DNA of 64,000 nt, taken from positions 252,917 to 316,916 of the forward strand of contig PAQY01000012.1 in assembly GCA_002709955.1 (NCBI GenBank), given 5' to 3'. Positions 35,478-44,437 of the stretch are shown here, piece after piece. The notes beneath the pieces were generated by a model. It saw only the letters and a list, made by a program, of their open reading frames with translations, made no database searches and was not told the DNA's origin. Both the position numbers and the translations under genes were made by a program. The stretch's first letter is position 1. Each line of letters opens with the position of its first letter. Source of the DNA: Rhodospirillaceae bacterium. GTDB lineage: Bacteria > Pseudomonadota > Alphaproteobacteria > UBA8366 > Aestuariispiraceae.

Positions 35478-35987
35478 ATGACCAAAAGCCGTATCGTCTC
35501 ATCCTCGCATCTGGTTTCTGAACAGGCCGCAGAGCTGAGTGAGTATGAATATGGCTTGATGGTCAGTTGGCATGCCTTTCAGCGCTGGGTGTCGCGCTGC
35601 ATGGCCGCTGCGGGGTATGGGGATCTGGCGTCACTGGATATTCTGGTGCTGCATTCGGTTAATCACCGCAACAGGGCGAAGCGCCTGGCGGATATTTGCT
35701 TTACGCTGAATGTGGAAGACACCCATACGGTCACCTATGCGTTGAAGAAGCTGTTGAAGGCGGATCTGGTCACTGCGGAGAAGCGGGGGAAGGAGGTTTT
35801 TTACACAACCTCAGACCAGGGCCGGGATGCCTGTCAGAAATATCGCGAGGTACGGGAGGCGTGTTTGGTGGATGCCTTTCAGGGTCTGGGGGGCGTGGAC
35901 TCGCAGGAAATTACCGATACGGCCAGGACCTTGCGGGCGCTCAGTGGTCTGTATGATCAGGCCGCGCGCAGTGCAACCAGCCTGTGA
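35478..35987 (+). CDS. MarR-like winged-helix regulator
   Basis: A 169-residue DNA-binding protein with a winged helix at residues about 55-115: LDILVLHSVNHRNRAKRLADICFTLNVEDTHTVTYALKKLLKADLVTAEKRGKEV, with flanking helices forming a MarR-like dimer. It starts 4 bp after the hydantoinase stop, so both are one transcript. The simplest model is that it autoregulates by binding the ATTTATYGATAAAT palindromes before the hydantoinase and TRAP genes, with the substrate or product as ligand. The family call is good; the operator link is inferred. Confidence 0.87.
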   Translation: MTKSRIVSSSHLVSEQAAELSEYEYGLMVSWHAFQRWVSRCMAAAGYGDLASLDILVLHSVNHRNRAKRLADICFTLNVEDTHTVTYALKKLLKADLVTAEKRGKEVFYTTSDQGRDACQKYREVREACLVDAFQGLGGVDSQEITDTARTLRALSGLYDQAARSATSL

Positions 35988-36004
35988 TCTGAAGCACGTA
36001 TCCT

Positions 36005-36022
36005 AAGAGAATTTCTCTTTTT
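36005..36022 (+). terminator. Weak terminator after the MarR-like gene
   Basis: AAGAG-AATTT-CTCTT followed by TTT, 17 nt after the stop codon. The 5-bp stem is AT-rich, so termination would be weak. A TATTG-TGAT-CAATA inverted repeat follows at 36028-36041, before the dehydrogenase gene. Confidence 0.35.
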
Positions 36023-36179
36023 CAGGGTATTGTGATCAATAATTGCGTCTTTTCGGCGCTGCTTCATGATTTTCGGTCTTTCTTTGAAGACCTGTAGAAT
36101 CCCCCTTTTTTCCGATCAAAATCAGGCTCATATTTTGGGTAATAATATTTCAACTTCACCAGATAGAGGAGAAGTCCCC

Positions 36180-37241
36180 ATGAGTGTGTTTTCGTCGAAA
36201 AGCTTTGATGGTCATGAAACCGTCGCCTTTCACAGCGATGCGAAAACCGGTTTGCAGGCGATTATAGCCCTGCACAGCACGACCCTTGGCCCGGCCCTGG
36301 GGGGCTGTCGCATGTGGGACTATGTGGATGATCAGGCGGCGCTGACCGATGTGCTGCGCCTGTCACGGGGCATGTCTTACAAGAACGCCTTGGCTGGTCT
36401 GCCCTGGGGCGGTGGCAAGTCTGTCATTATGGGGAATGCTAAAACCGATAAGACGCCCGCCATGATGCGCGCAATGGGGCGTTTTGTGGAAAGCTTGGGC
36501 GGTCGCTATATCGTGGCGGAAGATGTCGGAACCAGCCCGGATGATATGTTGGAGGTGTCTAAGGAAACCCCCCATGTGCGCGGTGTGAAAGGGGTCGGTT
36601 TTGACCCGTCACCCGGCACCGCCTATGGCGTTTTCAAAGGCCTGGAGGCGACTGTGCGCACACGGTTGGGGACGGCGGATCTGAAAGGTATCCGTGTCGC
36701 CGTTCAGGGTCTGGGGCATGTTGGCTATGATCTGGCGCGTCAGCTTCATGACGCCGGTGCTGTCCTGACTGTCACTGATATCGATCAGGCAGCCTTGGCG
36801 AAGGCAGAGTCAGAATTGAACGCAACCGTGGTCGGTCTGGACGATATCTATGACGCCGATGTTGATGTTTATGCACCCTGTGCGCTGGGCGCGTCGATCA
36901 ATGACAAAACTGTGGACCGGTTGCGCGCCAGTGTCGTGGCAGGGGCGGCGAATAATCAATTGGCGGAGGATCGCCACGGGGATCGCCTTGCGGAACGGGG
37001 CATTCTGTATGCGCCGGACTATGTGATCAATGCCGGTGGGGTGATTCACATCTATCACGAAGGCCCAAATTTTGATCGGGAAACGACCTTTGCGCATATC
37101 GCGCAGATTGGGGTCACGCTGGAAGAAATCTATCAGCGGGCCAAGAAGGAAGGCATCGCGACCCATATCGCGGCGGATCGATTGGCGCTTGATCGATTGA
37201 ACCCGGCTGGGCACTGTGCGGGTCTACACGCCGCTGAATAG
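36180..37241 (+). CDS. Leucine/phenylalanine/valine dehydrogenase family protein
   Basis: A 353-residue NAD-dependent amino-acid dehydrogenase. The catalytic region has STTLGPALGGCRMW, then LPWGGGKSVI with the substrate-binding lysine and the catalytic lysine of the Leu-DH family in the SRGMSYKNALAG segment; the Rossmann part has VAVQGLGHVGYDLARQL. It deaminates a branched-chain (or aromatic) amino acid to the 2-keto acid, feeding catabolism. A strong GAGGAG site fixes the ATG at 36180, 115 bp inside the longest frame. It is near azlCD, consistent with branched-chain amino-acid handling. Confidence 0.92.
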   Translation: MSVFSSKSFDGHETVAFHSDAKTGLQAIIALHSTTLGPALGGCRMWDYVDDQAALTDVLRLSRGMSYKNALAGLPWGGGKSVIMGNAKTDKTPAMMRAMGRFVESLGGRYIVAEDVGTSPDDMLEVSKETPHVRGVKGVGFDPSPGTAYGVFKGLEATVRTRLGTADLKGIRVAVQGLGHVGYDLARQLHDAGAVLTVTDIDQAALAKAESELNATVVGLDDIYDADVDVYAPCALGASINDKTVDRLRASVVAGAANNQLAEDRHGDRLAERGILYAPDYVINAGGVIHIYHEGPNFDRETTFAHIAQIGVTLEEIYQRAKKEGIATHIAADRLALDRLNPAGHCAGLHAAE

Positions 37242-37253
37242 GGATCTCGTTAC

Positions 37254-37784
37254 ATGACCGCTGAACCGATCATCCTGGCCTATGCCGGGAAGACACCAAA
37301 GATCGACCCCAGCGCCTATATCGCCCCAGGGGCCGTGCTGGTTGGGGATGTGACGATCGGGGCAGGGGTCAGCATCTGGTTTGGCTGTGTCCTGCGCGGG
37401 GATGATCAAAGCATCACTGTGGGCGATGGATCCAATGTTCAGGATGGCACGGTTGTTCATGTCACCCTGGATACGGGCCCGACTGTGATCGGACAGAATG
37501 TGACGGTTGGGCATGGCGCACGTCTGCATGGCTGTACGTTGGAAGATGGGTGTCTGGTCGGAATCGGTGCCATTGTTCTGGATGGTGCCATTGTGGGGTC
37601 CGGTGCTTTCGTTGCGGCGGGCGCTTTGGTCGCACCAAACAAGAAAATTCCTTCGGGGGAGTTATGGGCAGGCAATCCTGCCCGGAAAATGCGCGATCTT
37701 CGCCCCGAAGATGCCGAATTTCTGGTCTTCGATGCCCAGCATTACCAGCGTCTTACCCAACATTATCGAGATGGGTCGAAATAG
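37254..37784 (+). CDS. Gamma carbonic anhydrase family protein
   Basis: A 176-residue left-handed beta-helix protein built from hexapeptide repeats (AYIAPGAVLVGDVTIGAGVSIWFGCVLRGD and IGQNVTVGHGARLHGCTLEDGCLVG). The zinc-ligand histidines are visible in VVHVT, TVGHGARLHG. Family members (YrdA/PaaY/CaiE type) may hydrate carbon dioxide or act as thioesterase-like or structural proteins. It starts 12 bp after the dehydrogenase stop and is probably co-transcribed. Confidence 0.93.
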   Translation: MTAEPIILAYAGKTPKIDPSAYIAPGAVLVGDVTIGAGVSIWFGCVLRGDDQSITVGDGSNVQDGTVVHVTLDTGPTVIGQNVTVGHGARLHGCTLEDGCLVGIGAIVLDGAIVGSGAFVAAGALVAPNKKIPSGELWAGNPARKMRDLRPEDAEFLVFDAQHYQRLTQHYRDGSK

Positions 37785-37929
37785 CAGAATCCGTCACAAA
37801 TGGCATGGTTTTGGCATTGGATAGGCGAGATGCTTGCGCCGTCCAAATGCTGCGCTACGGTATTTTTTGAGCGATGCCCCTGGGCCCTATCAAGTGAATT
37901 GGCGAATGATGGATAGATCGACTATAGTT

Positions 37930-39264
37930 ATGCGCATGAAACGTGGAACGAAACTTCTTCTTGCGGCGGGATTTGCTGGCGTCGTTGCGGTCGCCTGTGT
38001 TGTGGGGGGCGGCATATCTGCACCCGATGCGCGCGATACGGCCGCAAAAATGGATCAGGTGATCAGCGCCTATCGCGGGGGTCGGGTTGGACCAGAAGAT
38101 CCCCATCGCGCCGACAGTCGCCTTTTCGCCCAGGCTTATCAGCGCGTTCGATATGCCTATGTGCGCCCTACAGAAGACGTAGACCTGATGAAGTCAGCCG
38201 AAGAAGGAATGCGTGAAAGCTTCCCGGACCCGACGGTGGCAACGGATTCTGATCTTGTTGAGGCTGCGATCAACGGGATGATGCATTCGCTGGACGATTA
38301 TTCTGTCTATATGGACCGGGATGCCTTTCAGAAGTTGAATCAAGAGATCAATGGGGCGTTTGGCGGCTTGGGGATTGAGATCAAGAAAGACCCCAAAGGG
38401 TTGGCGGTGATTTCTCCGATCGATGGGACACCGGCGATGCGGGCCGGTGTGAAGTCTGGCGATGTCTTGACCCATGCCGATGGCGTTTCGCTGGCGGAAA
38501 TGGATTTGCGCGATTCTGTTGAATTGCTGCGTGGTCCGCCGGGTTCCGTGATTACCGTCACCATCGCACGGGAAGGCGAGGCGGATTTCGACTTGCCCTT
38601 AACCCGGGAGGTCATTCGCATTCAGCGTGTGCGCTATCGCGTTGAAGACGATGGCATCGCCTATTTGCGCATCACCCATTTTGTGCGCGATACCGGGTCG
38701 GCGTTGCGCCGCGCCATGTCAGATCTTAAGCAGCAGGCTGGGCCGAATGGCTTGAAGGGCTATGTGATTGATCTGCGCAGCAATCCAGGCGGCCTGTTGG
38801 ATGAAAGCATCGATGTGGCAGGGGCCTTCTTAAGCGGGGGGCTGGTCGTTTCCATCCGCAGTCGGATCGACAGTCAGGAATTCAATGCCGATTATGCAGA
38901 TCCCAGCGGGGGTCTGCCCGTCGTCGTTTTGATCAATAAGGGCTCTGCCAGTGCGTCTGAGATTGTTGCTGGTGCCATTAAATATCGCGACCGCGGTTTA
39001 GTGATTGGGGAGCGCAGCTATGGCAAAGGCTCTGTCCAGACAACCTATGAATTCAGTGGTGGTGGCGGTCTTAAACTAACGACGGCGCTGTATTATACGC
39101 CCAGTGGCAAGTCTGTTGACGGGGGGATCGAACCCACCATTGACGCGCTGGATGATCCAGAGACGGAGGAAGTGGATGAAGGCCTGGTCAAGGCGTTAAG
39201 CCTTGTGAAAGATTTGTCCAGCGGTGCCCTGATCCTGGCGCCATCCGGCGTTGTTCAGAACTAA
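37930..39264 (+). CDS. ctpA: S41 family C-terminal processing protease (CtpA type)
   Basis: A roughly 444-residue periplasmic protease: an N-terminal membrane/signal segment (LLLAAGFAGVVAVACVVGGG), a PDZ domain (GGLGIEIKKDPKGLAVISPIDGTPAMRAGVKSGD), and the S41 catalytic domain with the serine in NKGSASASEIVAGAIK and lysine in GERSYGKGSVQTTYE. It processes or degrades envelope proteins. The start is uncertain: ATGs at 37906, 37930 and 37936 are all possible and none has a strong ribosome site. Two codons separate it from the GNAT gene. Confidence 0.93.
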   Translation: MRMKRGTKLLLAAGFAGVVAVACVVGGGISAPDARDTAAKMDQVISAYRGGRVGPEDPHRADSRLFAQAYQRVRYAYVRPTEDVDLMKSAEEGMRESFPDPTVATDSDLVEAAINGMMHSLDDYSVYMDRDAFQKLNQEINGAFGGLGIEIKKDPKGLAVISPIDGTPAMRAGVKSGDVLTHADGVSLAEMDLRDSVELLRGPPGSVITVTIAREGEADFDLPLTREVIRIQRVRYRVEDDGIAYLRITHFVRDTGSALRRAMSDLKQQAGPNGLKGYVIDLRSNPGGLLDESIDVAGAFLSGGLVVSIRSRIDSQEFNADYADPSGGLPVVVLINKGSASASEIVAGAIKYRDRGLVIGERSYGKGSVQTTYEFSGGGGLKLTTALYYTPSGKSVDGGIEPTIDALDDPETEEVDEGLVKALSLVKDLSSGALILAPSGVVQN

Positions 39265-39269
39265 AGCCT

Positions 39270-39779
39270 ATGACAGCCTTTCAGATTGTCCCTGCTGGTC
39301 CGGGTGATATGGCGAAAATCGCCCCTTTGGTCGCTGAAATGCTGGCTTTCTATGGAACACCAATGCCGGTTGGCCAGGCAGAATTTGCGACCATTCTGGA
39401 ACAGGATGGCCCGGCAGGGGCGGGTAAGTATGACTGTCTTATTGCCTGGGCCCCGTCAGAAGAGCAGCCGACAGCCCTGGGCTTTGCCATGTATTCAACC
39501 GTCTATGAAGCGGCCTTTGTGGGCGATGGGATATTCTTGCGCGATATATATGTGACGCAGGAAGCGCGCGGCAAACGGGTTGGAAAGGCCCTGATGACGC
39601 ATCTGGCCCAAACCTGTCTGGATCAGGGATATCGCCGCATTGATTGGCATGCTGATCGATTGGATCTGCATGCCCGCGCCTTTTATGAGCTGATTGCGCC
39701 GGACAGTTTCAAACTTAATCGATTGAGTTACCGTGTTGAAGGGGACGCCCTAAAGGCGCTGGCATCCCATTTAATCTGA
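39270..39779 (+). CDS. GNAT family N-acetyltransferase
   Basis: A 169-residue acetyltransferase with the core AAFVGDGIFLRDIYVTQEARGKRVGKALMTHLAQTCLDQGYRRIDW; R-G-K-R-V-G is the acetyl-CoA loop and FYELIA the terminal element. Similar to spermidine/diamine or aminoglycoside-type GNATs, but the acceptor is unknown. It starts 5 bp after ctpA and is probably translated from the same transcript. Confidence 0.9.
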   Translation: MTAFQIVPAGPGDMAKIAPLVAEMLAFYGTPMPVGQAEFATILEQDGPAGAGKYDCLIAWAPSEEQPTALGFAMYSTVYEAAFVGDGIFLRDIYVTQEARGKRVGKALMTHLAQTCLDQGYRRIDWHADRLDLHARAFYELIAPDSFKLNRLSYRVEGDALKALASHLI

Positions 39780-39881
39780 CAAAAAAATTACAAAAATCTT
39801 TTCATTTTATTAAGAATGCTGACTGTAATGTACGCTGCTTCATCGAAGGGGATGGGGAAAGAACATACAGGTTTTAGAGTT

Positions 39882-40253
39882 ATGACAGCATCCGCGCCCA
39901 TTTTAATAGTTGAAGATAACATCATCAATATGCGGTTGTTCAGCGATCTTCTCGTGGCGCTGGGCTATACCGTCTATAAAGCCGGTGATGCGGAAAAGGC
40001 CCTGGAATTGCTGAAGGAAATTCGTCCTGGCGCGATTATAATGGATATTCAGCTGCCGGGTATGTCGGGGGTGGAATGCACCAAGGCCATACGGGCAAAT
40101 CCTGCCCTGGCAGATATTCCCATCATCGCTGTTACCGCGTTTGCCATGGCTGGGGATGAAGCCAGATTTTTAAAGGCGGGATGCGATGATTATCTGTCCA
40201 AGCCGATATCTGTCCCCGTTTTTGTAGAAACGGTGGCCCGGCATTATCGTTAA
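39882..40253 (+). CDS. divK: DivK-type single-domain response regulator
   Basis: A 123-residue receiver domain with no output domain. The phospho-acceptor Asp is in IIMDIQLPGMSG, the acidic pair in ILIVEDN, the conserved Thr in VTAFAM, and the Lys in LSKPIS. Length and sequence fit DivK, the diffusible regulator that modulates the PleC/DivJ kinases and the CtrA pathway in alphaproteobacteria; CheY-like proteins are a less likely alternative. The ATG at 39882 gives the standard length. It is convergent with a PadR-like regulator, with 7 bp between stops. Confidence 0.85.
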   Translation: MTASAPILIVEDNIINMRLFSDLLVALGYTVYKAGDAEKALELLKEIRPGAIIMDIQLPGMSGVECTKAIRANPALADIPIIAVTAFAMAGDEARFLKAGCDDYLSKPISVPVFVETVARHYR

Positions 40254-40260
40254 ATCAGCC

Positions 40261-40797
40261 TTACGCAAGTTTCTTCAGGGCAGACTCCAACCAGGCGATG
40301 CGCCGGTCTGCCTGTTCAATATCAAATGCCAGCCAGTCCGCGATAGGATGGTCCCCAAACTCTTTGACCAGTTCCGCAGCGCGGGCGCGTTCTGTGCGCA
40401 CAATATCGCTCAACAGGTCTAATTGGTCTTCCTGCGCCTCTGTCGGCAGATAGGTCAGGAACCGCAGTTTCAGCAACAGGACCAGTCGGCCAACATCATT
40501 GACCGGGGCCCGCAACTGCGCGCTCATCAAGTCTTCGAACAGGCTGCGACCGGAATCGGTAATGCGTAGCAGGGCGCGCTCGTCATTCTCCGCATGCTCA
40601 ACCGCATCGGCCAACCCCTCTATTCGCAGCAATTCCAGCGAAGAGCCCAGCAAATCCAAAGAGGGGCCTACAATGCGCTGGGTGAAGAAACGAATTTCTG
40701 TGGCGAGATCGCCATAGCGGCAATCCTTTTCCATCAGCGCGCCTAGGGCGAGCAGTCGGACCGCTTCGCCGGGCACCAAACTTCTATCGCCATACAT
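40261..40797 (-). CDS. PadR-like transcriptional regulator
   Basis: A roughly 178-residue regulator with a PadR/Vir-like winged helix at residues 10-85 (PGEAVRLLALGALMEKDCRYGDLATEIRFF, LLGSSLELLRIEGLADAVEHA, LLRITDSGRSLFEDLM) and a C-terminal helical dimerisation region. Alternative starts lie at 40803 and 40812. A perfect palindrome (40815-40833) abuts the start, suggesting autorepression. The signal is unknown; nearby targets could include the polyamine-type ABC genes upstream on the same strand. Confidence 0.8.
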   Translation of the reverse strand: MYGDRSLVPGEAVRLLALGALMEKDCRYGDLATEIRFFTQRIVGPSLDLLGSSLELLRIEGLADAVEHAENDERALLRITDSGRSLFEDLMSAQLRAPVNDVGRLVLLLKLRFLTYLPTEAQEDQLDLLSDIVRTERARAAELVKEFGDHPIADWLAFDIEQADRRIAWLESALKKLA

Positions 40798-40814
40798 GAG
40801 CATACTTTCCATTA

Positions 40815-40833
40815 GTTGCGAGTGACTCGCAAC
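40815..40833. promoter_or_regulatory. 19-bp palindromic operator of the PadR-like gene
   Basis: GTTGCGAGTGACTCGCAAC has perfect 9-bp arms around a single central base, directly upstream of the start codons of the PadR-like gene. Such a palindrome overlapping the promoter/start is the expected layout for autorepression. Confidence 0.7.
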
Positions 40834-40978
40834 AGACTTAAGGCTTTCGCTTCGGAAAATCCAGACATGATTTTCAGAATGCGTACATTGTGATGGAACA
40901 CTCTCCAAATGCACTAAATATCAGCAATGCATATTACTGATATTCAGCACATTTCGCGATGCGACTATGCGGCACAGA

Positions 40979-41833
40979 TTACCCTGGTGACATGCCCCGC
41001 AGCCGTTCTGACCGGCGACGCAACAGTTCCAGCGTGCTGAGCAGCAGGATAGAGATCGCGATCAGCACGGTTGCAACGGCCAGAATGGTCGGGGAAATCT
41101 GTTCCCGCAGGCCGGTGAACATCTGCCAGGGCAGGGTCTTTTGCCCTGCCGAGCCGACGAAGAGTACGACCACAACCTCGTCAAAGGAGGTGATGAAGGC
41201 GAACAGGCCGCCGGAGATAACACCGGGCAGGATCAGGGGCATCTGAACCTTCACAAAGGTTGTGACCGGATTGGCCCCCAGACTGGCGGCGGCACGCACC
41301 AGGCTTCGGTCAAAGCCAACCAGTGTGGCCGTCACCGTAATGATCACAAAGGGTGTGCCCAGGGCGGCATGCGCCAGAACCACGCCCCAATAGGTGCCCT
41401 GCAGGCCAATGCGGGAATAGAAGAAATACATGCCCGCGGCGGAGATGATCAGCGGCACAATCATGGGCGAAATCAGGATCGCCATGATCGCCCCTTTGAA
41501 GGGAACATGCTGCTGTGACAGGCCAATCGCGGCCAGGGTGCCAAGACCGGTGGACAGCAAGGTCGCCATCGGGGCAATGCGCAGACTGTTCCCCAAAGCG
41601 CCCTGCCAATCGGAATTGGTGAAGAAGTCATTATAATGCTTCAGCGAATAGCCATCTGGATCCAATGCCAGCATTTCCCTGGTAAAGGTAAAGAAATTTT
41701 GGGCATTAAAGCTGAGCGGCACAATCACCATGATCGGCAGCATCAGGAACAGGAAGATTAAGGCACAAATCGTCCGGAACCCGTAATGCCAGGCAATTTG
41801 CGCTGAGGATGCGTAGGGAGGAAGAGCTGCCAT
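40979..41833 (-). CDS. Polyamine-type ABC transporter permease (PotC-like)
   Basis: A 284-residue inner-membrane permease with six transmembrane helices and the BPD_transp_1 EAA-type loop (FDRSLVRAAASLGANPVTTFVKVQMPLILPGVISG). It pairs with the second permease encoded 5 bp upstream. Family resemblance is to spermidine/putrescine (PotC/PotI) systems, but the substrate is not proven. It is the last gene of the four-gene operon. Confidence 0.92.
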   Translation of the reverse strand: MAALPPYASSAQIAWHYGFRTICALIFLFLMLPIMVIVPLSFNAQNFFTFTREMLALDPDGYSLKHYNDFFTNSDWQGALGNSLRIAPMATLLSTGLGTLAAIGLSQQHVPFKGAIMAILISPMIVPLIISAAGMYFFYSRIGLQGTYWGVVLAHAALGTPFVIITVTATLVGFDRSLVRAAASLGANPVTTFVKVQMPLILPGVISGGLFAFITSFDEVVVVLFVGSAGQKTLPWQMFTGLREQISPTILAVATVLIAISILLLSTLELLRRRSERLRGMSPG

Positions 41834-41838
41834 TGATT

Positions 41839-43104
41839 TTACCCCAGTGACACGTTGTCGATGCCCACGATCTTATCGTAGAGCCAGTAGAACACGAGAA
41901 TGAGCGCAAGCAGGATAACGCCAAGCGCTGCCGCCAGTCCCCAGTTCAGCGAAGAAGAGATGTGGTAGGCGATCCGGTTGGAGATGAATATCCCCGACGT
42001 TCCCCCGACCAGTTCCGGCGTGATGTAGTACCCGATGGACAGGATGAAGACCAAAATCGCACCCGCCCCGATGCCAGGGATGGAATTGGGGAAATAGATT
42101 TTCCAGAAGGCGGTCCAGTCATTTGCACCCAGCGATTTTGCTGCCCGGACATAGGAGGGCGATATCGTCTTCATCACCGAATAAAGCGGTAATATCATGA
42201 AGGGGAGCAGAATATGGGTCATCGCAATGATGGTCCCGATCTGATTATACATCAGTTCCAGTCGATTCTGATCGTCCAATATTCCAATGGAAACCAATAG
42301 ATCATTGATAACGCCCTGTTGCTGCAGCAGCACGATCCAGGAGGATGTGCGCACCAGCAAGGATGTCCAGAAGGGCAATAGGACCAGAATTAACAGCATG
42401 TTAGACGTGCGCATCGGCAGATTCGATAGCAGAAAGGCAATCGGATATCCCAACAAAGCGCAGGTCAGGGTAATTGTGAAGGACAGGACCAGCGTGCGGA
42501 CGAACAATGTCAGATATATGCGCTCGTTTTCCGGGACCAGTTCAATGCCGTCGGGTGTCAGTTCCGCATCTGCTGCAGAGAGGAAATAGCCCGACGTATA
42601 ATTGCCAGAGAAACGATGAATCGTTCTCCAGATTTCAACATTACCCCAGTCCTTATCAATCGCCAGGAATTGTTCTTTATAATTGCCGGGTTCCATCCGA
42701 TCCACCCGACGACCGGTCTTGCGGAACAAGCTGGAAACGCCGGGGGCTTCATAGTTCAGGCGCTGCCCAACACGGGTGTGGATTTTCTGTTCAGCGGCAA
42801 TAACCAGATCGGCATGCATCGCCGCATAAATGGCCTCACCTGGTGCTTCATTGGAGGCTGGATCCCATTCCTGAAGGGCGACAACGGTTTTGGGCAGGGT
42901 GTCGGGAACAATAGAGTTTTCAACGGACCGGAACAGCATATCTGCAATCGGTGCAATGAAACTGATAACAACGAATATCAGCAGTGGGGCGATCAGCATC
43001 AGGGCGCGGATTTTCTGGCGTCGCAGCGCGCGTGCCAAACTGACTTTCAGCGGCACACCATCCGCGGAAATTACCCCGGCGTCACTTGCCTGTGCGTTAC
43101 TCAT
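41839..43104 (-). CDS. Polyamine-type ABC transporter permease (PotB-like), extended
   Basis: A 421-residue permease, longer than the usual 290-310, because of a large periplasmic insertion (about residues 60-195) between the first and second transmembrane helices. The core has ILLPFMILPLYSVMKTISPSYVRAAKSLGANDWTAFWKIYFPNSIPGI as the EAA loop. The ATG at 43104 is favoured by a GGGGG 6 nt upstream; an ATG two codons earlier is too close. It follows the binding-protein gene after 135 bp that contains a strong hairpin. Confidence 0.9.
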   Translation of the reverse strand: MSNAQASDAGVISADGVPLKVSLARALRRQKIRALMLIAPLLIFVVISFIAPIADMLFRSVENSIVPDTLPKTVVALQEWDPASNEAPGEAIYAAMHADLVIAAEQKIHTRVGQRLNYEAPGVSSLFRKTGRRVDRMEPGNYKEQFLAIDKDWGNVEIWRTIHRFSGNYTSGYFLSAADAELTPDGIELVPENERIYLTLFVRTLVLSFTITLTCALLGYPIAFLLSNLPMRTSNMLLILVLLPFWTSLLVRTSSWIVLLQQQGVINDLLVSIGILDDQNRLELMYNQIGTIIAMTHILLPFMILPLYSVMKTISPSYVRAAKSLGANDWTAFWKIYFPNSIPGIGAGAILVFILSIGYYITPELVGGTSGIFISNRIAYHISSSLNWGLAAALGVILLALILVFYWLYDKIVGIDNVSLG

Positions 43105-43205
43105 CGTCATCCCCCATTCACGCTGAACCGTTTACGCCAAACCCAACGAAAACCAATTAAAATCAAAAACTTAAATAAATATCAGTCATTAGAAAGGAAC
43201 AAAGT

Positions 43206-43231
43206 GTCGGGGACGGCAATCCGCCCCCGAC
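43206..43231 (-). terminator. Strong hairpin after the ABC binding-protein gene
   Basis: An 11-bp GC-rich stem (GTCGGGG arms, one G-U pair inside) with a 4-nt loop, 8 nt after the binding-protein stop on the minus strand, then a T-rich but interrupted tail. It probably acts as partial terminator or 3' stabiliser, lowering permease expression relative to the binding protein. Confidence 0.65.
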
Positions 43232-43239
43232 AATAGGCA

Positions 43240-44340
43240 TTACTGAGCCAACCATGCCTGGAATTTTGCATCCAGATCATCGCGGTTATCAGCCCACCAC
43301 TCGTAGTTATACAGCAGTGTGTTCTTGGCGTTGTTCGGATCGGTCGGCATATGCGGGGCCATTTCGATGCCCAGTTCTGCATGCTTACCAACCAACGGTG
43401 CCGAAGACTTACGCGCCGGGCCGTAAGAGATATACTTGGCCTGATCCGCAAGACGCTGCGTATCGGTGGCAAAGTAGATATAGTCCATGGCGCGCTTCAG
43501 GCGGTCTTCAGGCAGACCAGCCGGAACGATCCAGCCGTCCAGGTCAAATACCTGCCAGTCCCACAGCATTTTAACCGGCTGCTTCTGTTCTTCGATGACA
43601 GAGAACAGACGACCGTTATAGGTCGAACCGATTACCGCTTCGCCATCGGCGAGGCGCTGGGGCGTTTCTGCACCGGCAGACCACCAGATCACGTCGTCAC
43701 GGATCGTCGCCAGTTTGGCCAGGGCCTGTTCGACACCGGCATCGGTAGAAAGCACGTCATAGATTTTGTCTGGTGCAACACCGTCACACAGCAGGGCCCA
43801 TTCGACGTTGTTGATCGGGCGCTTTTCCAGGCTGCGTTTGCCGGGGAAGGTTTCGGTGTCGAAAACGGCACACAGGTCTTCCGGCTCTTTGCCGCCCCAT
43901 TCGGCGACATCGGTGCGATAGCCAAAGGTCGTCGAATAAACGATCTGTGGGATATAGCAGGGGGAGACCAGCAATTCGCCAAAGTCTTCAGAAGCCGGGG
44001 TGCCGTCTGGCGCAGGGGCCAGATCCTTGTCCGGATCGATTTCAATGGCCAGGCCTTCATCGCACAGACGGATTGCATCCGCCGCAACGACGTCAACGAC
44101 GTCCCAGGTGATGTTTCCCGCTTCCGCCATGGCGCGCATTTTGGCCACGGCTTCGTTAGAGCTTTCATCGTTGATGATGTTCACATCGGGATTAAGCTTC
44201 ATGTAGGGATCGTGATACGCCGCCTGCTGAGAGGCAGAGTAGGCTCCGCCCCAGGACACAATGGTCATATCTTCTGCTTGTGCAGAAGACATCGCCATCA
44301 GTGCCGCGGCTGCGGTAGCAAGGGTATACATGGATTTCAT
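43240..44340 (-). CDS. ABC transporter substrate-binding protein (PotD/PotF-like)
   Basis: A 366-residue periplasmic protein with a signal peptide (residues 1-22, ending SSAQA) and the mature start EDMTIVSWGGAYSASQQ typical of polyamine-type binding proteins. Conserved segments include WDVVDVVAADAIRLCDEGL and EAVIGSTYNGR. Ligand could be putrescine, spermidine or another cation. Flanked by hairpins on both sides of its gene. GGGAG precedes the ATG. Confidence 0.92.
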   Translation of the reverse strand: MKSMYTLATAAAALMAMSSAQAEDMTIVSWGGAYSASQQAAYHDPYMKLNPDVNIINDESSNEAVAKMRAMAEAGNITWDVVDVVAADAIRLCDEGLAIEIDPDKDLAPAPDGTPASEDFGELLVSPCYIPQIVYSTTFGYRTDVAEWGGKEPEDLCAVFDTETFPGKRSLEKRPINNVEWALLCDGVAPDKIYDVLSTDAGVEQALAKLATIRDDVIWWSAGAETPQRLADGEAVIGSTYNGRLFSVIEEQKQPVKMLWDWQVFDLDGWIVPAGLPEDRLKRAMDYIYFATDTQRLADQAKYISYGPARKSSAPLVGKHAELGIEMAPHMPTDPNNAKNTLLYNYEWWADNRDDLDAKFQAWLAQ

Positions 44341-44370
44341 GGATTACTCCCTGGTTTAGCTGTTTCATGT

Positions 44371-44406
44371 CGTCCGAGTTTCGAGAACTCGAATTCGTCT
44401 CGGACG
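44371..44406 (-). other. Stem-loop between the ABC ATPase and binding-protein genes
   Basis: CGTCCGAG and CTCGGACG (44371-44378, 44399-44406) are exact complements; an inner CGAGTT/AACTCG stem is an exclusive alternative. It lies in the 97-bp gap. No T tract follows, so an mRNA processing or switch role is more likely than termination. Confidence 0.5.
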
Positions 44407-44437
44407 GGACGAATCCGATAACGGTTAAATATTTTAC

